DNA from: an uncultured Prevotella sp.
GTDB taxonomy: Bacteria > Bacteroidota > Bacteroidia > Bacteroidales > Bacteroidaceae
Direction of reading: 5' to 3'
Length of the DNA stretch: 23,211 bases
NCBI GenBank assembly: GCA_937906495.1
Contig: CALCVT010000083.1
Coordinates: 1 to 23,211, forward strand
Shown: one piece after another, positions 1-7,196 of the stretch
Numbering within the stretch: the first letter of the stretch is position 1
Layout: every line of letters begins with the position of its first letter
Notes under the pieces: model-generated
What the model was told of the DNA's origin: nothing
The model's database searches: none
The model's input: the letters and a program-made list of their open reading frames with translations, nothing else
Position numbers and translations under genes: made by a program

Positions 1-58
1 GTACGGGCAACAGTTGGTGTATATCAAGACCCAGAATGATGACGAGGACGACCTGTAA
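1..58 (+). CDS. 3' end of an upstream gene, product unknown
   Basis: One frame is open from the left edge to a TAA at 56-58 and encodes about 18 residues ending in an acidic tail (NDDEDDL). The plus-strand orientation and the position just before the nuclease/helicase genes suggest the last gene of the phage early or replication block. A short acidic C-terminus is seen in single-stranded DNA-binding proteins, but those normally end in DDDIPF-like residues, so this resemblance is not evidence of function. The rest of the gene lies outside the window. Confidence 0.5.
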   Translation, partial: YGQQLVYIKTQNDDEDDL

Positions 59-94
59 GGGCGTGAATGAGGGCGTGAATGAGGGCGTGAATGG
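59..94 (+). repeat. Three tandem 12-bp repeats (iteron-like)
   Basis: The unit GGGCGTGAATGA occurs at 59-70 and 71-82, and with one changed last base at 83-94. The core GCGTGAAT therefore starts at 61, 73 and 85 with an exact 12-bp period. The core recurs in inverted orientation at 113-120 (ATTCACGC) and 231-237 (ATTCACG), and directly at 191-198. An AT-rich stretch of roughly one quarter GC follows at 121-190. Direct repeats beside AT-rich DNA are typical of phage or plasmid origins that bind an initiator, and repeated dyads are also typical of repressor operators. The sequence does not decide between the two. Confidence 0.6.
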
Positions 95-216
95 GCAGCA
101 GTCAGAATGTTCATTCACGCATTTATCCCAATAAATTACAACAAAGGTTAAATAGACATTTAACATAGTATTATAGATATTAACACAACTGCGTGAATAA
201 AGGGAATTAAGCTGTC

Positions 217-286
217 TTGTTCACACCTTCATTCACGGTATGTATGTATTCTGATTATCAGCAGAATAAGCAGCATATGTGAACAA
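217..286. repeat. Widely spaced inverted repeat TTGTTCACA / TGTGAACAA
   Basis: TTGTTCACA at 217-225 is the perfect reverse complement of TGTGAACAA at 278-286. The arms share the GTGAA core of the nearby iteron-like repeats but end differently. The pair lies just upstream of the nuclease gene. It could be a protein-binding pair or part of an origin. No function can be assigned. Confidence 0.4.
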
Positions 287-312
287 AATTCCCAAAAACC
301 TATATATTTAAT

Positions 313-771
313 ATGACGAATGAATTGAGTAAAAACAGGCCCCTAAAAATGCACGTAAGTGAATACGCCCGTACTGTTACGCGCGCGCGGGCTCAGTTCA
401 CACGGCCCGAATCGGGGCGCAAAGCGGGCTACCGGGCACAGGCGGCAAGGCACATGGCCAACCACGCCGCCGAGAGCGAAAAGGCTCTGGAACGCTATCT
501 GGTAGAACTGGTACGTAAGCACGGCGGGCAATGCCTGAAGTACGCCAACAGCCAGCAGACCGGATACCCCGACCGACTGATACTCCTGCCGGGAGGCCGC
601 ACGGCCTGGGCCGAAATCAAGAGCAGGGGCAAACACCCCACACGCCTGCAGTGCATCCGGATGGACGAACTCCGGCAGTTAGGCTATCGGGCTGAAGTGG
701 TGGACTCACGCGAAGCCGCCCGGCAGCTGTTGGCAGGCCTACTCAGTAATCCCACAAACCAACAATCATGA
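313..771 (+). CDS. VRR-NUC domain nuclease
   Basis: This is a small nuclease of the VRR-NUC branch of the PD-(D/E)XK superfamily, 152 residues from the first ATG. The visible signature is an N-terminal glutamate helix (ESEKALERYLVELVRKHGG, from about residue 54), then YPDRLILLPGGRTAWAEIKS at 85-104. This gives the metal-binding Asp87 and the E-x-K pair Glu101/Lys103, with Gln113 in the following helix. The first ~50 residues are basic and low in complexity. An in-frame ATG at 349 (MHVSEYAR) is an alternative start. The stop overlaps the start of the helicase gene (ATGA). Phage VRR-NUC proteins commonly sit beside helicase and HNH genes and are thought to cut branched or structured DNA during replication, recombination or packaging. 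The domain call is firm; the role is inferred. Confidence 0.88.
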   Translation: MTNELSKNRPLKMHVSEYARTVTRARAQFTRPESGRKAGYRAQAARHMANHAAESEKALERYLVELVRKHGGQCLKYANSQQTGYPDRLILLPGGRTAWAEIKSRGKHPTRLQCIRMDELRQLGYRAEVVDSREAARQLLAGLLSNPTNQQS

Positions 772-2153
772 GATTTAATCCACACAAATACCAGCAGCAG
801 GGCATAGATTGGATTATCGATCACCCGCGCTGCGCCCTGTTCTGGGGCATGGGCCTTGGCAAGTCGGTGGTTACCCTGACCGCCATCCAGCAACTCATCG
901 ACCGGTGCGAGGTGAGCAAGGCCTTAGTGATAGCTCCCAAGAAAGTGGCCGAAACCACTTGGAGCGACGAGGCCGGCAAATGGGACCACCTGCAGGGCCT
1001 GTGCGTGTCGCGGGTACTGGGCAACGAAAATCAACGCCTTGCAGCCCTTGCCGCTGAGGCCGACGTGTACGTGATAGGCCGCGATAACATCCCCTGGCTG
1101 GCCCAGTACTACCGAGGCCGCCTGCCCTTCGACATCGTAGTACTCGACGAGCTGACCAGCTTTAAGAGCCCCAAGGCCCAACGCTTCAAGGCCCTGCGAC
1201 TCTGCACTGCTGCCACCCCCCGCGTGGTAGGCCTGACCGGCACCCCCACCCCCAACGGCCTGACCGACCTGTGGGCGCAACTGTACTGCATCGATCGCGG
1301 CAAGCGTCTCGGGCAGTTCGTGACCCACTACCGCCAGACCTACTTCAGCGAATACCGTGTGAACAACATCCCCATCCGGCTCACCCCCAAGCCCGGTGCC
1401 CGGGAGGCCATTGAGCGCAAGATAGCCGATATCTGCCTGACCATGCAAGCCAAGGACTATTTGGAACTGCCCCCGCTGATGGAACACACGGTGAACGTGC
1501 AGTTGCCCGACATCATCCGCAAAAAATATTGTACCTTTGAAAAGGAACAGGTACTTGAATTTGTGGCCGCACACGACACCCAAGGCCCGGTGACGATACT
1601 TGCCACCAGCGCCCTGAGTTTGATGAACAAGCTCAGCCAATTCACCGCCGGCCTTCTGTACGATGCCGCAGGCTGCGCCCACCACCTGCACAGTGCCAAA
1701 GCCGAACGGGTGGCAGAGATTGTGGAGGAGGCCCAAAGCAGCGTGCTGGTGTTCTACCAGTACCGCAGCGAAATCCCCCTGCTACGCGATTGCCTGAAAG
1801 GACTGCGCGTACAGGTGTACGAAGGCGAACAGAACCTAAAGGACTGGAACGCCGGCAAGGTGGACGTACTGATAGCCCACCCCGCCTCGACTGCCTACGG
1901 CCTGAACCTGCAGCAAGGCGGGCATGTGGTGGTATGGACCGGCACGGGCTGGAACCTTGAACTCTACCAGCAAGCCAACGCCCGCCTGCACCGACAGGGC
2001 CAGACACAACCCGTACAAGTGTACCTGCTGGTTTGCCCCGCCACCGTTGACGAGCGGGCCCGAGCCGCCATCAGCGGCAAACGGCAAACCCAAGCCGCAC
2101 TACTGGACGCACTGTCTGATATGGTTGAAAATTATACACCCCACTCCCTATGA
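768..2153 (+). CDS. SNF2-type DEAD/DEAH-box helicase (phage)
   Basis: A 461-residue superfamily 2 helicase with SNF2 character. Residues 27-33 (GMGLGKS) form the Walker A loop. Residues 127-130 are DELT, occupying the DEAH/DEGH motif II position. GLTGTPTPNG at 154-163 is motif III. QANARLHRQGQ at 402-412 is motif VI with its arginine finger. The short protein consists of little more than the two RecA-like lobes, as usual for phage members. It overlaps the nuclease gene by ATGA at its start and the HNH gene by ATGA at its end, so the three are probably translationally coupled. The likely role is ATP-driven DNA translocation or remodelling in replication or recombination, perhaps with the upstream nuclease. 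The fold is confident; the partner and substrate are inferred. Confidence 0.92.
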   Translation: MRFNPHKYQQQGIDWIIDHPRCALFWGMGLGKSVVTLTAIQQLIDRCEVSKALVIAPKKVAETTWSDEAGKWDHLQGLCVSRVLGNENQRLAALAAEADVYVIGRDNIPWLAQYYRGRLPFDIVVLDELTSFKSPKAQRFKALRLCTAATPRVVGLTGTPTPNGLTDLWAQLYCIDRGKRLGQFVTHYRQTYFSEYRVNNIPIRLTPKPGAREAIERKIADICLTMQAKDYLELPPLMEHTVNVQLPDIIRKKYCTFEKEQVLEFVAAHDTQGPVTILATSALSLMNKLSQFTAGLLYDAAGCAHHLHSAKAERVAEIVEEAQSSVLVFYQYRSEIPLLRDCLKGLRVQVYEGEQNLKDWNAGKVDVLIAHPASTAYGLNLQQGGHVVVWTGTGWNLELYQQANARLHRQGQTQPVQVYLLVCPATVDERARAAISGKRQTQAALLDALSDMVENYTPHSL

Positions 2154-2482
2154 GCAAAGATCCGCAATACCGCAGCCTCCTTGGCTGTGTCCGATGGCGA
2201 AGGCTACGCCAGCTCAAACTCAGCCGCCAGCCCCTGTGTGAGCGCTGCGAGGAGCAAGGCCGCATACGCCCCGCCACCGAAGTGCACCACCGGGTGCCCG
2301 TAGAGCAAGGCCGCAACTATGCCGAAAAACAAGCCCTTGCCTACGACCTGAACAACCTTTGCCCCCTGTGCCACGACTGCCACATAGCCGTGCACCGGGA
2401 GCAAGGCCGCAGCGGCCGCAAGCAACGGCAGACCGTCACCCAAGCCCACCTGCAACGCTTCAGGAGCAAGTTTATGGCCTGA
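2150..2482 (+). CDS. HNH endonuclease, terminase-associated type
   Basis: A 110-residue HNH protein. A zinc knuckle is formed by Cys30-x2-Cys33 and Cys71-x2-Cys74. The catalytic core reads EVHHRVP (His46, His47), then NNLCPLCHDCH with Asn68/69 and His78. The gene lies directly before the small and large terminase genes and the portal gene. This is the HK97 arrangement, in which the HNH protein (gp74) is needed for specific cleavage by the terminase at cos. By that analogy it probably assists genome cutting and packaging at a site in the following intergenic gap. A free-standing homing endonuclease is less likely, because the gene is fused into the operon by an ATGA overlap. Confidence 0.9.
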   Translation: MSKDPQYRSLLGCVRWRRLRQLKLSRQPLCERCEEQGRIRPATEVHHRVPVEQGRNYAEKQALAYDLNNLCPLCHDCHIAVHREQGRSGRKQRQTVTQAHLQRFRSKFMA

Positions 2483-2696
2483 TAGCATACCGTTTGCGTC
2501 TGATGCCAAGCACCCCCTTCTACGCTGGCCTCCTACGTCAGAGACACCCCCGGGGGCGCTTTTTTACCGACGGCCCACCTGCCGGAAACCTCACCCGCCC
2601 CTTTTTCCACACGCGGGCAAAAATTCCGGTTCCGGGGGGCTGAGGCCAACACCTTAAAAAAAGTTATCCAACACAGAAACCATTCACCGTTACCGC
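2483..2696. other. Non-coding gap with dyads, candidate cos region
   Basis: This 214-bp gap separates the HNH and small-terminase genes. It contains the perfect 10-bp palindrome CCCCCGGGGG at 2547-2556, immediately followed by GCGC and a T6 run. Downstream are CCGGAA at 2582-2587 and two inverted copies, TTCCGG at 2624-2629 and 2630-2635. In HK97-like phages the cohesive-end site lies between the HNH gene and the small terminase gene, so this is the obvious place to look for cos and terminase binding sites. The palindrome plus T-run could instead act as a terminator for the upstream trio. The position supports cos; the exact nick sites cannot be read. Confidence 0.4.
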
Positions 2697-3419
2697 ATGG
2701 AACAGCAGAAAGAACTATTTCTCAAGGCCCTGAATGCCAGTTACGGCATTGTGCTCACCGCCTGCGAGTCGATAGGCATCAATCGGTCCACCTACTACCG
2801 GTGGATAAAAACCGATGCTGCTTTCAAGGCCCGCGTGGACGACATCTCAGAATCGCAGCTTGACTTTGTGGAGGGAAAACTCATGTCGTCGATAGCCGCC
2901 GGTGACCTCACGGCCATCATCTTCTACCTCAAGACCAAGGGCAAAAAGCGCGGTTACACCGAAAAGCCCCTCCCGCCCCAGCTCGCCACACCGGCAGAAC
3001 CCACCGCCGCCCTGCCCCAAAAAGCCGTAGACGAGGCCGAAGTAAAACGGCAGGAACAGCGCGTGAAGGCCAAGAAAGCCTACATCACCAAGCTGCTCAA
3101 GGAACAGGGCAAATACACCCCCGACCTCACCTACCAGGTAGAACTCACGGCCCGCCTGATGGTCGAAGCCGAAGAGCTCGAAAAAGAGATGCGCAAAGAC
3201 GGCAAGCGGTATGCACAGGTGGAGTACAGCCGCGAAGGCAACGAGCGGTTGGTGATAGATCCGCGCGTCAAACTCCGTTACAGCCTGTCGGAACGCATAC
3301 AAGGTGCACTGCGCGCTCTGGGCATGAACAACGACGCCAAAGACCGCCCGGCGCCCAATGCCGACGGGTTCGACGACTTTCTAAACTCCATGAGCTATGA
3401 CGGAGCAGGAAAGGATTGA
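2697..3419 (+). CDS. Terminase small subunit (HTH domain plus P27-like domain)
   Basis: A 240-residue protein preceding the large terminase and overlapping it by 23 bp. The N-terminal part (about 5-85) has a helix-turn-helix, YGIVLTACESIGINRSTYYR, and the element YLKTKGKKRGY, as in phBC6A51-type DNA-binding small terminases. A proline-rich linker follows at about 92-110. The second half is helical, with the pattern TPDLTYQVELTARLMVEAEE and ending YSLSERIQGALRALGMN, like P27-type small subunits. Small terminases bind the packaging site and load the large-subunit motor. The apparent joining of two small-terminase folds makes it longer than many single-domain versions. The packaging role is well supported by position; the two-family reading is a judgement by eye. 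Confidence 0.8.
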   Translation: MEQQKELFLKALNASYGIVLTACESIGINRSTYYRWIKTDAAFKARVDDISESQLDFVEGKLMSSIAAGDLTAIIFYLKTKGKKRGYTEKPLPPQLATPAEPTAALPQKAVDEAEVKRQEQRVKAKKAYITKLLKEQGKYTPDLTYQVELTARLMVEAEELEKEMRKDGKRYAQVEYSREGNERLVIDPRVKLRYSLSERIQGALRALGMNNDAKDRPAPNADGFDDFLNSMSYDGAGKD

Positions 3420-5148
3420 ATGGCGAGCCCTCAAGTCGCGCTGCACGGAAGAACTCCGGCGCGTGTGGCACTCGAAGCGCACCTCCGGGCAGCAAAAAGC
3501 CCTTGACAGCGACCCCCGCCTTGCCGTCTACGTTGGCGAGGTGGTGAACCACCCCGAAGCGCACAACCTGTATGAGCAGCTATCGGTAGCCCGCTTTTTG
3601 CGGCAGACCGACACCTACGGCTGGGACACCAAACGCGTGCGCCACTTTATCCGCCTGTACGAGAGCCTCCGCTTTAGCGGCATTACCGGGCGGTGCCGCT
3701 ACCGGCTGACCCCCGTACAGGTGTTTCAGTTTGCCAACATCTTCGGGCTGTGCCGCAGCGACGGGCGCCGCCTCATCCGCACGGCCTACATCTTTGTGCC
3801 GCGAAAGTTCAGCAAAACAACCAGTGCCGCTGCTCTGGCCGTGTACGACATGCTCTTTGGCGATTACAACGCCGAAGCTTACGTAGCCGCCAACAGCTAC
3901 GATCAGGCCAAGCGCTGCTTTGACGAGATACGCGGCATTATGTTCGACCTCGACCCCTGCGAGCGCCACTTTCGCATCAATCGCGAGAAGATCACCTTCC
4001 GCCACCAGAAGCGCGACAGCCTTGCCCAATGCCTCACCGCCAACGCCCGCACCAAGGACGGCCTGTATGCCTCGCTCGTCATTATTGACGAATACGCCCA
4101 AGCCCGCAACAGTGCCGGGCGCAACGGAGCCGACCTCAAAAACGTGCTGACCACCTCGATGGGACCGCGCAGCGAGCCACTTACCCTCGTTATCAGCACC
4201 GCCAGCGAAGTAGTGGACGGGCCCTTCTACCATGAACTGGAAGGCGTGAAGGCCGTGCTGCGTGGCGAGCTGGCGAACGAAGGCGTGTTTGCCTCGCTGT
4301 TTATGCCCGATGCCGACGACGACGAAGGCGACCCAGCCACCTGGCACAAGGTGCAGCCCCACATGGGTGTGACCGTCAAGCCCGAATACTACGCCGAAGC
4401 TTGGAACGCGGCACAGCTGAGCGCCGAAAACATGCAAGCCTTTCGCACCAAACTGCTCAATATATTCACCATAGGTGGCGGGCAAAGTTGGATACCCTAC
4501 GAAAAGACCCGCCATATATGCAGCGGTGGCTTTGCTGAAAATCTGCCCACCGGTGGCAAGCCCTTCTGTGCCTGTGCCTTCGACCTTTCGGTACGCGACG
4601 ATTTCTCTGCTGTGGCCTACACCTACCATCACCCCGGGCAGCACAAGTTCTACAGCCATGTGGACTACTATTTTCCCCGCGGAGCTCTGGAGGGCCACCC
4701 CAACGAGCAGTTATACCGCCAGTGGGCTGCGCAAGGACACCTCACCTTGTGCGATGGCGACTGCATCGACGTGCGCCGCATAGCGGGCGATATTGTAGCC
4801 AACACCCGCGAATTGAACATTGTGCGTATCGGATACGACGCCTACAAGAGTCAGGAACTGACCAACATCCTCAAAAATGCCGGTGCCCGCTACGTGTTGC
4901 AGCCCTACTCTCAGACCTACGGCAGTTTCAACCTGCCCGTTGAAAGCTTCGAGATGCTCGTGTGGTCAGATCCTCCCGGCATCGCTCTTGATGCCAACCC
5001 CATCAACGTATTTTGCCTATCGAACTGCGTGATCGATGAGGACAACCTTGGCAACAAGAAGCCCCTCAAGGCCTCGGCCACCCGCAAGATAGACGGCATC
5101 ATCTGCGTGCTCATGACCCTTGGGCAGCTCTACACATACGAACATTGA
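3397..5148 (+). CDS. terL: Terminase large subunit
   Basis: The packaging ATPase/nuclease, 583 residues. The N-terminal motor has a Walker A variant, FVPRKFSKTTSAAA (about 133-146), and Walker B LVIIDE at 227-232 with the catalytic Glu232. The C-terminal RNase H-like nuclease has FDLSVRDDFSA at 395-405 (Asp396) and IGYDAYKSQ at 478-486 (Asp481). This domain order and length fit the Terminase_1/HK97 gp2 group. The start codon lies inside the small-terminase gene, implying translational coupling. The protein docks on the portal, translocates DNA into the prohead and cuts it, most likely at cos given the HNH neighbour. Confidence 0.95.
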   Translation: MTEQERIEWRALKSRCTEELRRVWHSKRTSGQQKALDSDPRLAVYVGEVVNHPEAHNLYEQLSVARFLRQTDTYGWDTKRVRHFIRLYESLRFSGITGRCRYRLTPVQVFQFANIFGLCRSDGRRLIRTAYIFVPRKFSKTTSAAALAVYDMLFGDYNAEAYVAANSYDQAKRCFDEIRGIMFDLDPCERHFRINREKITFRHQKRDSLAQCLTANARTKDGLYASLVIIDEYAQARNSAGRNGADLKNVLTTSMGPRSEPLTLVISTASEVVDGPFYHELEGVKAVLRGELANEGVFASLFMPDADDDEGDPATWHKVQPHMGVTVKPEYYAEAWNAAQLSAENMQAFRTKLLNIFTIGGGQSWIPYEKTRHICSGGFAENLPTGGKPFCACAFDLSVRDDFSAVAYTYHHPGQHKFYSHVDYYFPRGALEGHPNEQLYRQWAAQGHLTLCDGDCIDVRRIAGDIVANTRELNIVRIGYDAYKSQELTNILKNAGARYVLQPYSQTYGSFNLPVESFEMLVWSDPPGIALDANPINVFCLSNCVIDEDNLGNKKPLKASATRKIDGIICVLMTLGQLYTYEH

Positions 5149-5237
5149 CACCAAACCGTTTGCCAGCAGCTTTTTACGCTTGGCCGTATCAATCGGTGGC
5201 GCTAACTTAGCGGCAGCAATTGACAACAGTTCTTAGC

Positions 5238-7172
5238 ATGGGATTCATTCGAGATTTATTCATGGTGTTTACTCGGGGTCTGGCGGGGGATGTGCCCTCG
5301 GCAGGCCCTTCCGTATACACCCCCCGAACGGGTGCCGGTTACTCAGCCTGGCTCGACATGCCGCAGAGCACCGCGCTGACCGTAGCTACCGCCTACCGCT
5401 GTGTGCGGCTGCTGAGTGGCAGCGTGGCAAACTTGCCCGTGCAAGTGCTGACCCGCAAAGGCGACATTTTTACGCCCGACACCGGCGACCGCCTGCAGTA
5501 TCTGTTAGGCATTCAGCCCAACCCGACTGAGAGCGCCTACGACTTTTGGGAACGTGCAGTTGAGAACCTGCTGTTAGACGGCAACGCCTACATCGTACCC
5601 GTTTACAGCCCCACACAAGGCATTGAACGTCTGGTACTCTGCAATCGGGGAACCGTCAGCCACGACACCCTTGCAGACCGTTACCTGGTGAACGACCCCG
5701 AAAACCATTTGGAGGGCTCCTACGGCGAAGCCGACATGCTCCACATCAAATACTTTGCGCAGGGCAAACGCGGCCTCAGCGTCATCAGTCACGCCCGCCA
5801 GGCACTCGGCATAGCCAGTACCGGCGACCAAGAAACTCTGGCACGCTTCCGTTCAGGCGGCAACGTGCGCGGTCTGGTAGGCAACGACCGCAGCCGGGTG
5901 GGCTTCGGTGAATATTCGGACACCGAACTCGAAAACACCGCAGCCGACATTGACAGCCAGTTTGCCCAAGGCCGGAACATCATCGGGTTGCCCGGTTCGG
6001 TAGATTTCCGCCAACTGTCCATGAGTTCTGCCGACATGCAGTTTCTGGAGAGCCGCAAATTCACGGTTCGCGAAATATGCCGTTTCTTCGGCGTGCATCC
6101 GAGCTTCGTATTTGATGACACCTCGAACAACTACAAGAGCGCCGAGATGGCCAACGTAGCCTTCCTGAGCAACACCCTCAACCCGTTGCTGCGCAAGTTC
6201 GAGAGCGAGATGCAGCGCAAGTTTACCTCGCCGGGCATGGCCTACCGCCGCAGATACCAGTTTGACCGTCGCGGCCTTTATGCCTGCGACCTTGACAGCC
6301 GTGTACGGTACCAGGAGCGCACCATAGCCGCCGGTCTGTACAGTGTGAACGACTGGCGCAGGGAGGAGAACCGCCCACCGGTGAAAGGCGGAGATGCCGT
6401 TTACGTGTCGGCCAACCTGCGCACCCTGGGCGAAATGTCCGAGACACCCGCCCCGACACCCGCCAACGATCAACAACGACACTTAGAACGTATGGAAAAC
6501 AACCAACCCCCCAAAGACATACACCGCCGCGTATATGCCCCCTGCACCGTGCATGTGCGTGCCGACGAGGGCAAAGACGGAAACGGCCGAACCATTGAAG
6601 GCTACGCCGTGCTGTTCAACACCCTGAGCGAGCCCCTGTACAGTTCGGAATACTCCGAAGCCCGCGAGGAAATTTTGCCCGAAGCCATCAGCCGTGACTT
6701 CCTGAACCGGCAACAAATTCTCATGACCCTGTATCATGACGACAACCGCCTGCTGGCCCGCTCAAACGAGGGCAATGGCTCGCTGACGTACGAGGTGGAC
6801 GAAAAAGGCGTAAAATTCCGCTTTGAGGCCCCCCACACCGCCGACGGTGACACCGCCCTCGAACTGGTACGGCGCGGTGACATCAGCGGCTGCAGCTTTG
6901 CCTTCAGCACCCGTTACTACGATGAGAACTTTGTGGAACGTGTGGCCGTGAATGGCAACGATACCAACGGCAAGCGTATGATTACCTACCGCGTGCGCCG
7001 CATGACCGGTATATACGACTTCACCCTTACGCCCCGTCCTGCCTATTCGGCTACCAGTGTGGAAGCCCGCGACCTACGGGCGCTGATGGAAGCCGAAGAC
7101 AAGCCCGAGGTACCCGATACAGATAAACGCGCCAAACAGGTGGAAGCCCTCCGCCGTGCGGCCAAACGATAA
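5238..7172 (+). CDS. Portal protein fused to HK97-type prohead protease
   Basis: One continuous reading frame of 644 residues encodes two normally separate proteins. Residues ~1-400 are an HK97-family portal: STALTVATAYRCVRLLSGSV, LLLDGNAYI, and the C-terminal FFGVHPSFVFDD and VNDWRREENRPP. Residues ~435-630 are the prohead protease: IEGYAVLFNTLSE, EEILPEAIS, LYHDDNRLLAR with the catalytic His, then DISGCSFAFS with the catalytic Ser. A TTG at 5220 is in frame, but ATG at 5238 (MGFIRDL) gives the normal portal N-terminus. Met419, encoded at 6492, lies exactly in the linker and could start a separate protease. As a fusion, the protease would be delivered at the portal vertex, and the portal would have to tolerate or release it. 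Both domain calls are strong. Confidence 0.93.
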   Translation: MGFIRDLFMVFTRGLAGDVPSAGPSVYTPRTGAGYSAWLDMPQSTALTVATAYRCVRLLSGSVANLPVQVLTRKGDIFTPDTGDRLQYLLGIQPNPTESAYDFWERAVENLLLDGNAYIVPVYSPTQGIERLVLCNRGTVSHDTLADRYLVNDPENHLEGSYGEADMLHIKYFAQGKRGLSVISHARQALGIASTGDQETLARFRSGGNVRGLVGNDRSRVGFGEYSDTELENTAADIDSQFAQGRNIIGLPGSVDFRQLSMSSADMQFLESRKFTVREICRFFGVHPSFVFDDTSNNYKSAEMANVAFLSNTLNPLLRKFESEMQRKFTSPGMAYRRRYQFDRRGLYACDLDSRVRYQERTIAAGLYSVNDWRREENRPPVKGGDAVYVSANLRTLGEMSETPAPTPANDQQRHLERMENNQPPKDIHRRVYAPCTVHVRADEGKDGNGRTIEGYAVLFNTLSEPLYSSEYSEAREEILPEAISRDFLNRQQILMTLYHDDNRLLARSNEGNGSLTYEVDEKGVKFRFEAPHTADGDTALELVRRGDISGCSFAFSTRYYDENFVERVAVNGNDTNGKRMITYRVRRMTGIYDFTLTPRPAYSATSVEARDLRALMEAEDKPEVPDTDKRAKQVEALRRAAKR

Positions 7173-7196
7173 CCCCCTCAAACTTTTACCAACGAT

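Noticed and set aside
59..94. Tandem repeats as a CRISPR array
   Set aside because: Units are 12 bp, adjacent without spacers, and no cas gene is present.
123..131. DnaA box in the AT-rich stretch (TTATCCCAA)
   Set aside because: It differs from TTATCCACA at two positions and is single; not enough to call.
924..1736. 270-codon open frame antisense to the helicase gene
   Set aside because: Shadow frame inside a gene with all helicase motifs; low-complexity Gly/Val/Ala-rich translation and no promoter.
3580..4698. 372-codon open frame antisense to the large terminase gene
   Set aside because: It lies wholly within a strongly supported gene, has a composition typical of antisense shadows of GC-rich codons and contains no recognisable motif.
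5220..5237. TTG start for the portal-protease gene
   Set aside because: ATG at 5238 gives the usual portal N-terminus (MGFIRDL) and needs no rare start codon.
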